A stretch of 64,000 nucleotides of DNA from Channa striata (lineage: Eukaryota; Chordata; Actinopteri; Anabantiformes; Channidae): contig CM065184.1 of NCBI GenBank assembly GCA_033026295.1, forward strand, positions 15,953,501-16,017,500. Reading direction: 5' to 3'. A model generated the notes under the pieces. That model saw only the letters and a list, made by a program, of their open reading frames with translations, was not told the DNA's origin and ran no database searches. How positions within the stretch are numbered: position 1 is the first letter of the stretch; each line of letters begins with the position of its first letter. This document shows, piece after piece, positions 36,246 to 48,444 of this stretch. Position numbers and translations under genes: made by a program.

Positions 36246-37749
36246 TAATCTGATAAAAGCCACACACTTATGGCTAAAACATGCAAACTCGACTCATTTC
36301 ACACAGACACACACATACACACATACACACACTCTCAATTCTACAACTATAGTTTTAATTTGCAATTGCAGTTTTTCAAATGCTGGAATGCATCCATTGA
36401 ATATTTGCCGTGTGTAGGATTTTAATTGAAGGTTGCAAAAACCACTGGTAACTTCCCAGGACATGATCTCAGTGTAGAGTCCTGACCACATTGTCTGAAT
36501 TTTGAAAACACTAATCTCAGTCCTGCATTCGGGTCCACATTTAAATAGCAAGAGCTTTTACATTCTATTTTACGTTCTTTACATTTAAGTTGGTTTAACT
36601 GCTAAAAAATCATTTAAAAAAAAGTCTCAAAATAGTCAATCAACTTTTGTTAAACCAAAGCGGGATAAGAGTGTCTTTTGTCTCTGGAGACATTATGAGG
36701 CAGAATAACAGAATGTTACTGTGAGTCACTGAATGATGTGTTTGCTCTGCTAACTGCAAGCAATTATATGTTGTGTAAGACTAACCTGTCATTAACCCCA
36801 AGGGCACGGCAACAGCACGGGCTGAGCAGCAAGGTTCCCTGAGAAAAGAAAAAAGAAACTGTTAATTTGTTTTCCAATATTGAGTGATATTTATAAAACT
36901 ACATCCATTTCTGTGCATGTTGTTGCTGTTGTTCTCTTGATAAACATAAAATGACAAGTTTTAACCATTCCTGTGCTGTAGTTCTGCACTTCCTCAATTG
37001 TACGTACATGCCCTTTGGCCCTTGAAGCCCTGCGTGCCTTTTACCACGTTTTTATGTCACATGTATTTGAGTAAAAAGTGGCACAAGATATGTAGTGACA
37101 AATGGAAGATAATAAAATGAACTTGTGGCTTGTGAAGCAATAAAGAGCTGATAAAACATCTAAATTACCAATGTAACAGTAAATCCATCAAGCAAAACTA
37201 TTGCACGAGAGAAACAAAAAGGGGCAAAATAAACTTATTAGCAATTAGTCCTGAACTTTGTTTCAACAGAAATAAAATGACCTGGGGACATCTGGTGATT
37301 GGAAACAGTTGCAGAGGCCGTGTGCAATTTTGATCCTGTATCTTTTCAGTAAAAAAATTAAAAAACCAGTCTTACCTACAGTACTGTCCATTTGTTTGAA
37401 GACAAAGGATGCTGTGCAAGTGTTTCATCATTCACACGTCGTCTTCCCCCTGTTTGAAAGATACAAAGGCAGGTGAGGAAGGGTTAGAAACACAATGTCA
37501 GCACAATTCAGCGATCACAGGAAAATTAAACAAAACAATGTGCAATGCATGAAGCGCGTGTCTTTCCTTTACAGTTTTACATGTGCACTTATATGCAGTT
37601 GGTTTCCATCCTGTACAAAGCATTAAGTGACCAAAATTATATATTTATAGCTGTTACATGACCATGCTGTCAAAACAACACGCACAAAATCACATATGTG
37701 ACATATTTATTGACACTCTACAATTTATTGGCTTTTTCAATCCACACAG

Positions 37750-37911
37750 CTCAAAATGAGAGTGAGAGAGTCCATCCTTGACTTTCACAGCACACCGGAA
37801 ATGCCAAACATTTTTGAGAAACTTCCAGATGCCCAGGCTTTGGCCTGCTGCAAAGGCACGATTGCAGCATTTACTATTAAAAGGAGCATGGGTTTGTTGG
37901 ATGCTGGAGTG
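37750..37911 (+). CDS. Candidate internal exon, 54 codons, phase 0 to 0
   Basis: It is flanked by an acceptor (TTTTTCAATCCACACAG) and a strong donor (GTG|GTAAGAAG). The 162 nt between are exactly 54 codons and open in one frame, which includes MPNIFEKLPDAQALACC and FTIKRSMGLLDAGV. I recognise no domain. No partner exons were placed with confidence: a single exon in 64 kb that meets these criteria could be chance. If real, the transcript runs on the plus strand. Confidence 0.25.
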
Positions 37912-38819
37912 GTAAGAAGGAAGTTAAGCACTAGAACCAGTGCATAAGTCAAATACAATTAATCTTTTTCAGGGATTCAGTTCTGGTGCCTTTTACAGAA
38001 AATAACACATGGGCCCCTCTCCCCCTTTTTCATTTAGTTTTCCAGTGACTGAGTTGCAGCAAGTGCTTCATGCTACAGCCTTCATTTTTTTTTTTTTACA
38101 GGATGTTGTCTTTTAACTTCTTCTGCGATGGGTTGCCACTGTAAAATGAAATGGAAATTCACACCATGCTGCATGTACTAAAATGTATGTACACATACCA
38201 TACCGGAACTAGGTCTAAACTTAGGAGCCTGGTCTAGTTTCCCCATGTTCCCTGCATTATTCTGTGGATTGCATTTGGGCACGGTTATTAAAAAATATAT
38301 AAATTATGTACTTATGTTTTGTTTTTGTCAAATAATTCTTTGAATAGAAGTATTCATCAGTCTATCGCCACATATTTTCCACCTTTCCATGCTGGTCAGT
38401 TCATTGAAAAAACATCCAGTGCCACAGAGTATCAGTGGATATCAGTACGGTGCCAGTTAATAGGACCAAGGCATCATATATCAATGGGAAACGTGGTTTA
38501 GTTTCTACACATTTTATATGTGCAAACACTAAAAAAAATCACCTACTGCATATCAACACATATGTCAGCACCCCTGCACCACTTGTATCTGATTTTCTAC
38601 CTGTAAAGAGGTGTTGATAGCGAACTTCGCAGAATTATGAGTAATAATTGATTGCATTATTAATTTGATTGTATGTTGTTGGACTGTGGTGTGTTTTTTT
38701 TTTTCTATTTTGGGGAATAGGTTTTAGTACTTAAGATACTTTGAAAGGCACTTTATGAATAAAACAAACTAAAGTGATTATTATTATGAAACTTTAGTTA
38801 CATGAATATGTAACCCCTT

Positions 38820-39125
38820 GGTGCGTGTCCAAGTGTCCTTGGGCAAGACACTGAACCCCTAGTTCAGGTGTCAAACTTCAGGCCTCGAGGGCCGCAGCCC
38901 TGTTTGTTTTCCAACTACCCCTGTACAACCCTCATCTTGCAGCTTCTGACTGACTGAACACACCTGATCCAGGTAATGAGCAGAGGGACATGCAGGGGTA
39001 GTGCCCAGGTTGCCCCTGGTGGGCCGGGTGAGCGCCCTGCGTGGCAGCCGTGGCCATAACGTGTGTGTGGAATGTGCGCAACGTCCATCTGGGTGGCTAG
39101 TCCTAGCGCGTGTTTGGGCGTGAGA
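38820..39125. repeat. Composite fish SINE/MITE-type repeat
   Basis: CTTGGGCAAGACACTGAACC is followed by CAGGCCTCGAGGGCCGCAG and AACACACCTGATCCAGGTAA, then by GAGCGCCCTGCGTGGCAGCC. Each word belongs to repeats common in fish genomes. The block looks like one repeat nested in or next to another. Confidence 0.6.
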
Positions 39126-39149
39126 GCCGCTACAAACCAGAATCAAATC

Positions 39150-39640
39150 CCTTCAATTCGTAAGCAGACTCATTACATGGGAACAGCGGCAGACCCGGAG
39201 CGTCGGCAGCGTACCTGAATGTTCCTGTTCGGTGCACAAACACAAACACTTGTCCTTTCACTCGTTTTCCAAAAGATGGAGGCCGAGCCGAGGCAAAATT
39301 CAGCACGTCACTGTGGAGGACCGGCAGTCGTCCCATTGTCCCAAGCCGCTTTTCGTGGAGGAACTTAGTCACATCACAGAAAGGCCACGACATCGAATAA
39401 AAACGTAAAAGAAGAATCTCTTCTTCGTCCTCTGCGGCTAAACGGATAAGAGTCTCTTCTTCGTCCCGTGTAAATGTGGACGCTGCCACTGACGCTTCTC
39501 AGCAAGACCACGGTCACGTTTCCCGCCCAGCGCAGGTAAGAAAGATTCACAGGAATGACGCCAGACGTTCGCTGTAATGTGACGTGAATGGCGGTTATGG
39601 CGGAATTTCATTTTCACTCGGTTTGTCAGCTCTAATGTTA
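39150..39640 (+). promoter_or_regulatory. CpG-rich segment, candidate promoter and first exon
   Basis: CpG density is clearly above the flanks, especially at 39480-39610. An ATG at 39474 opens a 20-codon frame (MWTLPLTLLS...) running into a consensus donor CGCAG|GTAAGAAAG at 39535/39536, leaving phase 2. ATGGCGG words (YY1-like) lie just downstream. On the minus strand a long frame (39489 down to 39130) starts at a GTG, with its first ATG at residue 33 (MSWPFCDV). No second exon in the right phase was found on either strand, so the transcribed gene is unknown. A bidirectional promoter is possible. Confidence 0.4.
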
Positions 39641-39959
39641 AAACTAACACACTTAGCTCCACATATTTTCAACTATAGTTCATAACAGTAATCACGTTTA
39701 CACGAGTAAGGTGGAACATAAGCTAACGTTAACCAATGATCCGTACACGGAGTCTTTGCATCGGCCATTATTGCGTTCATTAGTAAAATATTCAGACGTG
39801 CTGTTATAATACAACAACCCGGCTAAATGTCCTGCGTTATGAACGTTTATCCTGGTAAGTATAAAAACACAGTCATTTATTCTATTGCTTCCTCCCAGCT
39901 GAAGCAGACGACCTGAGTCGGCTCGAGTCCAACTCAACCTGCGATGAATCACAGTAAAA

Positions 39960-42900
39960 TGTGCGATTAATCTAAGATTAGCAAGTTAAATAAACAACAC
40001 CTGACAATGTGATTATTTTAGGTTTGTTGGTATTTGTTGGTTTTGTTGGATTCTTGTCACTACAAAAGCTCACCTAGGTTTAAGCTTTATACTGATGCAC
40101 ATGACGGTTACTAATTTAAGTTTCAATACTATAGTACAATAATATTAATGGTTATAATTAGCTTGTTTTCTTGGCAGTTAATTTAGAGTTTGTTGCTGGC
40201 TGGATGATTTGGATTGAGTGAACTAGTCTGAAGCAGCTTGAGCCTGTATATTGCAACAGTGGTCGGAACGTAATCCTCTTGGCTTAAATAAGCACCGGAT
40301 GTTACATGCAAATGTTATGTTGGCAACTTAAAAACCAGTGAACCTGCCATATGCGCTTCAAACCAGAGCCCGTGTGGTCGCCTTGGCAGTGGTTTCGTTC
40401 GTGGTTGGGTTTTAGTCCAGTCCCTGGCCACCCAGGGCGGCTGTGATTAGTCTCAGAGAGATTATCAAGTTGGTTTAGTCTAGTTTGAGTGAAATCGGTT
40501 ATGTCTGCGTGTTGTTTCACGCCACTGCTGCCCTTTGCTGTGGTTTGGTTAAATTGGTTTTATTTCCTTTGCTTTGGTTTAGGTGTGGTTTGTCCCCTTG
40601 TTAGTTTGGATTTGTTAAGTTCACAGCGGAGTGACTGGCTTGGTTTGGTGGTATGAATTGGCCTGAACTGCATGTCTGCTTCAGTGAGGCTGACGTAATA
40701 TTGAGCAAAAGAGCTGCAACACTGCGCCTGCCACTGTAGAGCTGCTCACACATAGACCTGCTTTGATACCGTGAAGAAAACAGGCTATGTACTTTATTGT
40801 ATATGCACACGCGCGCACACACACACACACACACAGGCAGATTCTCTCTGAAAGCCACAGACGTCTGAATTGAAAGAAGAGGAACTGTCTTTCTCTTTTT
40901 TTTTGCAGCAGTCATCAAAGGGACATCACATATCATCGGAAGTAGTCTACATTTTAATGAGGAGCTGCATAAAAATTTTAAAAGCAAGGACGAGGGTCAC
41001 ATGATGCAAGTTTCTGCGTCAGTCATGTGAGATAAAGATATTGCAGGGGAAATGCAAATAACCAGCTCTGCTACAAACAACTCAGACATCCTACTTTAGC
41101 GTTTGGAGAGTGTCTGAGTCCTTGTCTAAAGTAAACAGATAACACGGCAGCTCCAGTTTTATTCGTCTGATTTTAATTGTTCTGCTTTTTTTTACTAACA
41201 ACACACATGGTATGTGCATATACTTTTCTTATAAATATTCCATGAGGGTACAGAGTTACAGTTGCATTAAAACTAATCAGTTTTAACTGAACAAGCTGCA
41301 GTAGATGAGGATATGATGCTGATGAGCTCGTTGTCCTCAGTGTCCTCCTGCCTCTGTGCAGGTCACTGTGTAGGCCACACCAGTCACATGATCCCAAACC
41401 CTTTCATGCGGAGGTGATGTTTGACGTGAAATTGCCTCAAAAGCTGTGGCACACAACACTGTACTGTAAAACAGTTATAAGCCTCATTAGCTTTTCTGCA
41501 CACCCACCCCTCATTTCACCCTCATTTATTCCACGACAAGTGGAGATCCCACGCCGTGACTTACTGAGCCGCTCACAGAAGCCTGAGGGGGAAAAAAGAA
41601 CAAAGTTAATCAGTTTAAGCCTGACAAATGCTGCTCATCCAAAGTAAGATATGCTGACAACATTTTTTAAGGCATCATTCGCAGAAAATTATAAGACAGA
41701 AGTTGCTAGTACCCTATTGGTGTAATGATGTTAAAGGAAGTATGCAGCTGCTCAAGAGCAGTAGTTAAATAAAATAGTGCGACACAACTTGAAGTAAAGG
41801 GAACTACCTTTCAAGTACCTTTATTACAGCACCTGAGTAGAGGGTAGAATACAGATCATCAGAAGTACCAAAAATAGTATACAGTAAACACCTTTTTGCC
41901 ATTTTATGATAAAGTTATACTAACTTTTCCACACTTTCCACCAGCAGCAGAGATCACAGCTTTTCCCCTCAGAACTTTGACAGTACAGCTCAGAAACATG
42001 TTTCATTCTTTTTATGAAGCTGATGAAAGGAAGATAAAATGAGAAATCGCAGTAAGTCACAGAAGCCAGAGAAACAGAACTGAGCCGTGTGTCACAGTAA
42101 TGACTTCGACTCTCTCACTCTCTCACTCTCTGTTTGTGTGATGGTGACAGCTGGTCCCCGACTGCAGGTAGAGAATCTGATCTGAAATGATTTTAACATA
42201 AGCCCTATACACTAAACGACAGCAGAACAACTAACACATGGAAGCAGGAACTTTCTATACTAGGTGAAACTCTTCTAGAGCCAAATTATATTTATGAAAC
42301 GTTGAAATCTGTCTTGTGACCTTTTCAGTGTCATCCATCACCTAGCACCACAAAAAAGCAGAACTACTATAATAATCTCCTTTGAGACTTGACATTAAAC
42401 ACATATTGTAGGCCTCATTGAACTCATTACTACATTTGCTTTTCCACTTCTCTCACTTTACGTCTTTTTACTTTAATCTTTGTCTATTTTCTGTTCTACA
42501 GTCCAAACTGTGCTTCTATCGGAGTGAAATCTTGAACATATTACTTGGATTCCTGCACTTTTGTTGACAGAGGATGCAAACACAAAACAGACTTTTGTAT
42601 GTAGATCCTTGCACAGCGTTAGTCCAATATGTGTGTACATTTGTCCAAAAATTGAGAAATGATTGTTCAGAACTACTGTTTGAAAAAAAAAAAATCGAAT
42701 TATCATAAAACACTGTTGCACTTCCGATTAAGGTGGAACATCGCTTGAATTTTAATTTTGTTCTACTTGTACTATGACAGTAACGACATTCTTTTGTATT
42801 CTATTTTAATTTTGAGGCAACATTGTCAAATAAAATTTACATGTCTATACAACTAAACTAGAAATGCAAATGTGTTTGTTTGCAACATAATTACGTTTTC

Positions 42901-43040
42901 TATTACTATAATGAGGATATGTTGACAATTAAAATGAATGGCAACACATTAATGCTATAAAGGCGTCTATAAATAAAATGTATTATTAATAAAATGTTAC
43001 CAGACAACCAGATAGTACATTCATGTTTCTTTTTGTCTAA
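39960..43040. other. Non-coding stretch, weak signals only
   Basis: A TGGTTT-rich part (40380-40600), an (AC)n microsatellite (40811-40833) and a strong acceptor at 40908 followed by short frames are present. At 41745-41850 and again at 46390-46490 AAGTACCT/ACTTAAGTA words suggest remnants of a common fish repeat. No exon is called. Confidence 0.35.
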
Positions 43041-43056
43041 TTTTTTCTATATTTAG

Positions 43057-43185
43057 ATGGAAACTTTGTTTACGAAAAGCAAATCTTTTACAGTGGAATC
43101 ATCTGTTGAAGCCCAAGTGCTGAACCTCGATGGACTCAGAAGTAAATTAACGACAAGTGCAAAAGCGAGGGTAGAATTTGTGTTT
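43057..43185 (+). CDS. Weak candidate exon starting METLFTKSKSF
   Basis: A pyrimidine-rich acceptor (ATTTTTTCTATATTTAG) ends directly before ATGGAAACTTTG. The frame stays open for 52 codons to a stop near 43215. GTGAGT at 43186 would close the exon in phase 0; GTAGAA at 43171 is an alternative. I do not recognise the peptide. It could join in phase 0 to the open frame at 45691. Support is structural only. Confidence 0.2.
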
Positions 43186-43887
43186 GTGAGTGGTAGTACC
43201 TCAAACTTGGCTTAGCTAGAGCCTGTGAGTAAATCTATGCAGCTTCATTCCACAACTGCTGGCCACATATTCAGTGATTCACTGATGAGTCAGTATTAGC
43301 AGTGTCAGCAGTGGACTGTCTAAACTGTCTAAACCATGCTTTTTAACATTGCTTGTGATCCAAAACCCAACACCTGGTTTGCATTTCCTATATGTGGTTG
43401 TGTCTTTGCTGTCAACAGATAAACAGGGGAGATCTGATAACCGTGTGATGGTCGCCGCCGCGCGGAGAGCTGGATGCCGGATTGCTAATCCTCTGAGCCC
43501 AGCAGCTTCCTTCTTATGTAAAAACACACCATGTGCAGTAGGAAGTACCGGTCGGTTGTACCAGGATGACAAAGCTTTTCATCACAAGTCGGACTGAGCA
43601 TCATGAGGCACAAAGAAGTAAGAGTCTATGTTAGGGAACGTTTTATCGTGCTCCGCGAAGCAAAGCTATCCTGCTATCTTTGAGCTTAACTCAGGTTTCC
43701 TGTATCGCAAAGTGGCCTGGAACTAAACCTGTGCTACAAACACGGATCAAAATCCATTGTCCCGTTTGCTGAGGACATCGAGTGTCTCCCTACAGAATTC
43801 ATGAGCGATTAATGCCGTTCCCTTTCTCTACCCTCCCACTGTGGCCACATCGTATGTTGTGTATGTGTGTGTGTGCGCGCACCAAAT

Positions 43888-43935
43888 AACTCTGTAAGTC
43901 GCTCTGGATAAAAGCATCTGCTAAATGTAAATGTA
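43888..43935 (+). repeat. Fish-wide GTAAGTCGCTCTGGATAAAAG retroposon tail
   Basis: CTGTAAGTCGCTCTGGATAA then AAGCATCTGCTAAATGTAAA: the second copy in this window of the module at 15425-15492. A TG/CG-rich stretch precedes it. Confidence 0.75.
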
Positions 43936-44124
43936 TTGAAGTACATTTTTGACTTTTCCTAACTAGGTTTAATTATGGCAACTTTGACTTCACTGTGTCT
44001 AAGAGCAAATATCTGTCCTTAATAATACTCTACATTTTAATCAAAGTTATATTGCACATTACATAAAATCACATCGCTCTTTATAATGCCCCATTCATCA
44101 CCAGCAAGACAGTGTTCACTTCAC

Positions 44125-45690
44125 TAAATTCAATTCAAGACTATATAGACATTTAGAGAAAACCCAACAAATCCCTTCGAGCAGCTATAGGCAACAGTGG
44201 AGAGGAAAAACCTTTAACGGAAGAAACCTCCAGCAGAACCAGGCTCAGGGTGGACGGCCATCTGCCTTGACCGGTTGGGCTGAGATGAAAGTTGAGAGAG
44301 AAAAGAAAACATTGAGTAGATTTGTAGGACCAGTAGCTGCGGACTGGAAGAGACACAGCTCCAAAGTTGGGGACACCTGAAGACAGGGACAGAGAGAGGG
44401 AGACAGAGTTAATGTCCTACAGTGGTGACACATAAATGTGGGGTGAGAGGAGAGAGTGAAGAGAAGAGGAAAGTGGCTCAGTGCAGAGTCCCCCAGCAGT
44501 CTAAGCCTGTAGCAGCATGACTATAACCAACTATAAGCTTTATCGAAGAGGAAGGTTTTGAGCCTAGTCTTAAAAGTAGAGAGGGTGTCTGCTTCCCGAA
44601 CCTGGACTGGGAGCTGGTTCCACAGGAGAGGAGCCTGATAGCTAAAGGCTCTGTCTCCTATTCTACATTTGGAAATCCTGGGAACCACAAGTAGGCCTGC
44701 ATTTTGGGACCAAAGTGGTCTATTAAGATGATATGGTACTAGGAGATATTTTAGGTATGATGGAGCTTGACCGTTTAGGTAAAAGAAGGGTTTTAAATTC
44801 CATTCTACATTTAATGGGAAGCCAATGGAGTGAAGCTAATGAAGTATGCTATGATCTATGAAATATGATCTCTCTTACCAATCCCAGTCAGTAATCTTGC
44901 TGCAGCATTTTGGATTAATCAAAGGCTTTTTAGAGAGTTACTGGGGCAGCCTGAAAGTAGAGAATTACAGTAGTCCAATCTAGAAGTAACACATGCATGA
45001 ACCAGTTTTTCAGCATCGCTTTGAGACAGGATGCTCCCAATTTTGGCAAGTAGATGGAAGAAGGCTGTTCTAGAGATTTGTTTTATGTGTGAGGTATATG
45101 ACAAATTATGGTCAAAAATGACTCAGACATTCCTTGCAGTAGTACTGGAGGCCGGAGTTATGTCATCTAAAGTAACGATTGGAAAACATGTTTCTTAGAC
45201 TTTTAGGCCCAAACACAATAACTTCAGTTTTTTCTAAATTTAGAAGAAGGAAATTATACGTCATCCAGTACCTTATGTCTTTTAGACATGCTTGTAGTTT
45301 GATTAATTGATTTGTTTCATCGGGTTTCATAGATTGCCATAACTGTGTGTCATCAGCGTAGCAATGAAAAGTGTTTTCTAATAATGTTGCCAAGGGGAGA
45401 CATATATTTAATATATTAATATATGTGTATATATGTGTATATATGTATATATATATATATATGTATGTGTGTATATATATATATACACACACACATACAT
45501 ATGTGTGTATATGTATATGTATATATATATGTGTATATGTATATATATGTGTGTGTGTGTGTGTATATATATATATAGATAGAGAGATAGATAGAGAGAG
45601 AGAGACACGAGTATTGATCCTAACACAGAGCCTTGTGCAACTCCATAACTAACTTTTGCTAATTTCTATAAGTATAAACTCTTTTTCCAG
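44125..45690 (-). mobile_element. L2/CR1-group LINE, 5'-truncated in the RT domain
   Basis: The element reads right to left. GVAQGSVLGSIL (RT motif B) lies near 45605-45650, FHCYADDTQLW (catalytic YADD motif) near 45335-45370, and LVHACVTSRLDYCNSLLSG near 44955-45010. The C-terminal block shared with 1-930 follows, then a 3' UTR ending near 44125. Endonuclease and early RT are absent, as expected from 5' truncation. The coding frame is broken by shifts and by a TA/TG microsatellite between motif B and YADD. The other copy at 1-930 is in the opposite orientation. Confidence 0.9.
45402..45604. repeat. Complex (TA)n(TG)n(GA)n microsatellite inside the LINE
   Basis: About 200 bp of TATATG, TGTGTATA, (TG)n and finally GATAGAGA units. 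It separates RT motif B from YADD, where the intact element has only about 20 codons, so it expanded inside RT coding sequence. Confidence 0.9.
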
Positions 45691-45990
45691 GCTAAGCGTG
45701 ATTCTTATGAGTGGAACGCCACTTCCTTTCTAGTTTTCGTGACGCCTGCTTTAAATTCCGTGTTTGTGAGCTATACCATGGAGATCACCTGTTCAGATTT
45801 ACTGCCTTCTTTTTTAGAGGGGCAACACTATCAAGTATACACAATCATAAAACCAGTTCAGGTCCTTCTTCCGTGGTCTTATTTAAAACACTCCCTGCAG
45901 TACTTTTATGCTGCTGTGGCCTGTCCACCTATTTACTGTGCTAAAGTGAGAGGCTTAATTTCAGACATAAAGCCAGTGAATTCATTGTAA
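45691..45990 (+). CDS. Weak candidate terminal exon, 99 codons
   Basis: An acceptor-like ATAAACTCTTTTTCCAG is followed in phase 0 by 99 open codons to TAA. The frame includes AKRDSYEWNATSFLVFVTP and later FYAAVACPPIYCAKV. It starts right at the 5' edge of the LINE copy, so the acceptor might come from LINE sequence. No domain is recognised. Frames of this length also occur by chance in this window. Confidence 0.15.
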   Translation, partial: AKRDSYEWNATSFLVFVTPALNSVFVSYTMEITCSDLLPSFLEGQHYQVYTIIKPVQVLLPWSYLKHSLQYFYAAVACPPIYCAKVRGLISDIKPVNSL

Positions 45991-45999
45991 CAAGATGAT

Positions 46000-48440
46000 T
46001 GAATGCTGAATCAAATTCACTTCGCGCTCCAAACCACTCCTGATCTTCCTGACCTCGTTCTCCCTTTTCCTCTCCGTGTCATGTGTGCAGACAAAGACGG
46101 TGCTGAGAACCGAGACAGAGCTGGATCCTGCTGACTTATGCATTCCAACGTTTGATTACGTGACTCAGTTTCTTTTCCCCTCTGCTAGTGCACAGTACAT
46201 TTTTACACAATCACCCGCTGTGTTTACTTTGCATAAATCAGGTGATCATAACTAAATAACGCCACAATTGAACCACAAGCCTTTACACCCATCTTTTCTC
46301 GTTGTTAAGGGATTTCTGTGCATCCTGACCTCACCCAGCTCTCTGACATTTATCAGTACCTGCTAACACAAAGGGACAGGATAAAAAAAATAGCCTTTTA
46401 CTTTTAATACTTTCAATAAAATGTAAACTGTTTACTTTTGCTTAAGTAGAAATGTTAGTGGACACTTAAGTATATTTTAGTTTGTGTATTTGTACTCTTA
46501 CATAAGCACAGGTTTTGAGGACTTCATCCACCATCTCTCCGAACCTAAATCTACATACACACACACAACCACACGAGTCAATAGAGGAAGAGAAGAGGTG
46601 AGAGGTCCCTGACAACAGCATCCTAAATATGTCTCCTCTTGGTGCACGGCCAAGTGTCAGTGCGTGCATTCATCTTCAAGATAGGAAAACATGGTGTCCA
46701 TATCTTGGCACAAACCTGATTCTGATGTAATTATGTCTTCCACAGCCAGTCACATAACTCATTACCACACAGAGAGAGAGAGAGAGAGTCAGAGGGGGGA
46801 GAGTGTAAAAGACAAGGGGAGGAAGAGGAACAAAGAAAATAAGAGCCTTCCACACACAGTTGCTCATTCAACCTAAATGAACTTTCATTCTAGCAAAGGA
46901 CAATGACCTGAACTGAACTAAAAGGTTGTTTCCCAGATTTCTATTGCAGTTATTTTTGTCTAACATTGAAGTGTGAAAACACAATGTCACCAGCAATTTG
47001 TAAATTCATATTCAAAAGAGAAATTAAGATCATTTACATACTGTGCTATCTTTATATTTGCTTTTCAGACTCACGGATGGATTATTGCCCCAGATACAGG
47101 TCCAGGGTCCCAAGACATGACACGTGTAAGCATTAATATTTCTAACTAACATTACACTAATAATAAAACTGATATTGTTCAGTTTGAAAGCCACAAAGTG
47201 TAATAAAAAGAGACGAACAATGAACAAATAGATTCAAAATAATCCCAACGAGACCATTTGTACTGGCTTTGGATGTCAGTGTGGGGCTCCTACTGTTTAT
47301 AGGAGGTGGAGGTCACCATCTACCAGTCTGGGCCATGGACTTCCATCTTAAGACCCTCGCGGGCCCAGTTCCTTCTCTCTAACTGTCGGGTAAGAGCTCT
47401 TCTCGATTCCTTCATGAACCTTATAAGTCCCAGGGCTTCAGCAGTCTGTGTTTGAGAGTGAAATCCCATTGTATTTTCCAGGCTTTAACTGGAAAACACG
47501 ATCCGACAACAGCAACATGTGGTTTGTCAGCGTTGTAGAGGGAACTATGAGGGTCTCCAGGGCTCTGAGAGGCTGTAACCTATTCTAAAAAAACAAAAAA
47601 ACAAAAATCACACCACTGCCACGTCATACCCCTGGAGCAGCCCCCTGGCAAATGTGCTTTCGGTCCCATTGGTTTAAATTGTGACCACGCCCCCTTGCAG
47701 TCAGCAGTTGCCAGTTGGTTCATATCTTATGGAGAATTTCCAAAAGGCTGTAGAATTGTTTTGCTTCATCTCCATTCCCGTTTGTGTGGAGCCGATAGAG
47801 GTTTCTAACGCAGATGCTCCACGAGGCTGAATTCTGAGGCCGTATAAGCGCCATTGAGGTCATGGAAAAGACTAGAATGCAGAAGAATGAGGATTTTTGC
47901 GGGGTATTCAACACCGAGCAACTTCCACAGGAGCAATTATGCACCTTTATTTCAACCCAGTATGCAGTTCTATTAGTTCATGAATAGCATCATTTGTTTT
48001 CCATATTTTTGGATATTAGGTCTTGCTAACAATGATTACCCACCATCACAGTTACAGCACCAAAAAGTAAAATATGGCCACTTTAAGCTTCTTCGTGTTA
48101 TAGGTTAAGCCAATTTTCTCTACTGTTGGAGAATTCCATTTCTGCTAAATCACTGCATCTTATAAACTAATCACTGAGTTTGACAAATTCATGGGACGGA
48201 TAGTTGTCGGGTAGAGGAGTGAAAAACGTTTCCCTTTCAAAAAGCAGTGAAGTGGAAGTAAAGAGAAGCAAGAAATGGAAATACCCACCTACACAATAAG
48301 CACCTAAGAACTCAAGTACAGTGATGGGAGGAAGTGAGCTTAATTACTTTCCACAACTCAACAACAATAAACCACTGGTTGTGAAATACACTGTGTTTGA
48401 GTTTGAGTTCACGGGCACAATAACTAGCAACAGCAGTGTA
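46000..48440. other. Intergenic; contains an unidentified GC-richer block
   Basis: 47240-47960 is less AT-rich than its flanks and reads like an old interspersed repeat on the minus strand, but I cannot name it. A short (GA)n lies near 46780-46790. No gene is supported. Confidence 0.35.
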
Positions 48441-48444
48441 ATGA

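Noticed and set aside
36792..37455. Minus-strand blocks with good acceptor/donor pairs (37382-37455 and 36792-36844)
   Set aside because: The first block has stops in two frames and ends in TAG in the third. Linking them to the 39 kb CpG segment gives an early stop.
39130..39489. 119-codon minus-strand frame in the CpG-rich segment
   Set aside because: It begins with GTG rather than ATG, its first ATG is at residue 33, and no domain was recognised. It is mentioned under the promoter candidate only.
45371..45652. Ile/Tyr/Val-rich frames on both strands
   Set aside because: They are translations of the TA/TG microsatellite within the LINE.
47069..47125. 57-nt exon-like block after TATATTTGCTTTTCAG, ending before GTAAGC
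   Set aside because: It is open in phase 0 but very short. No partner exon and no recognisable peptide.
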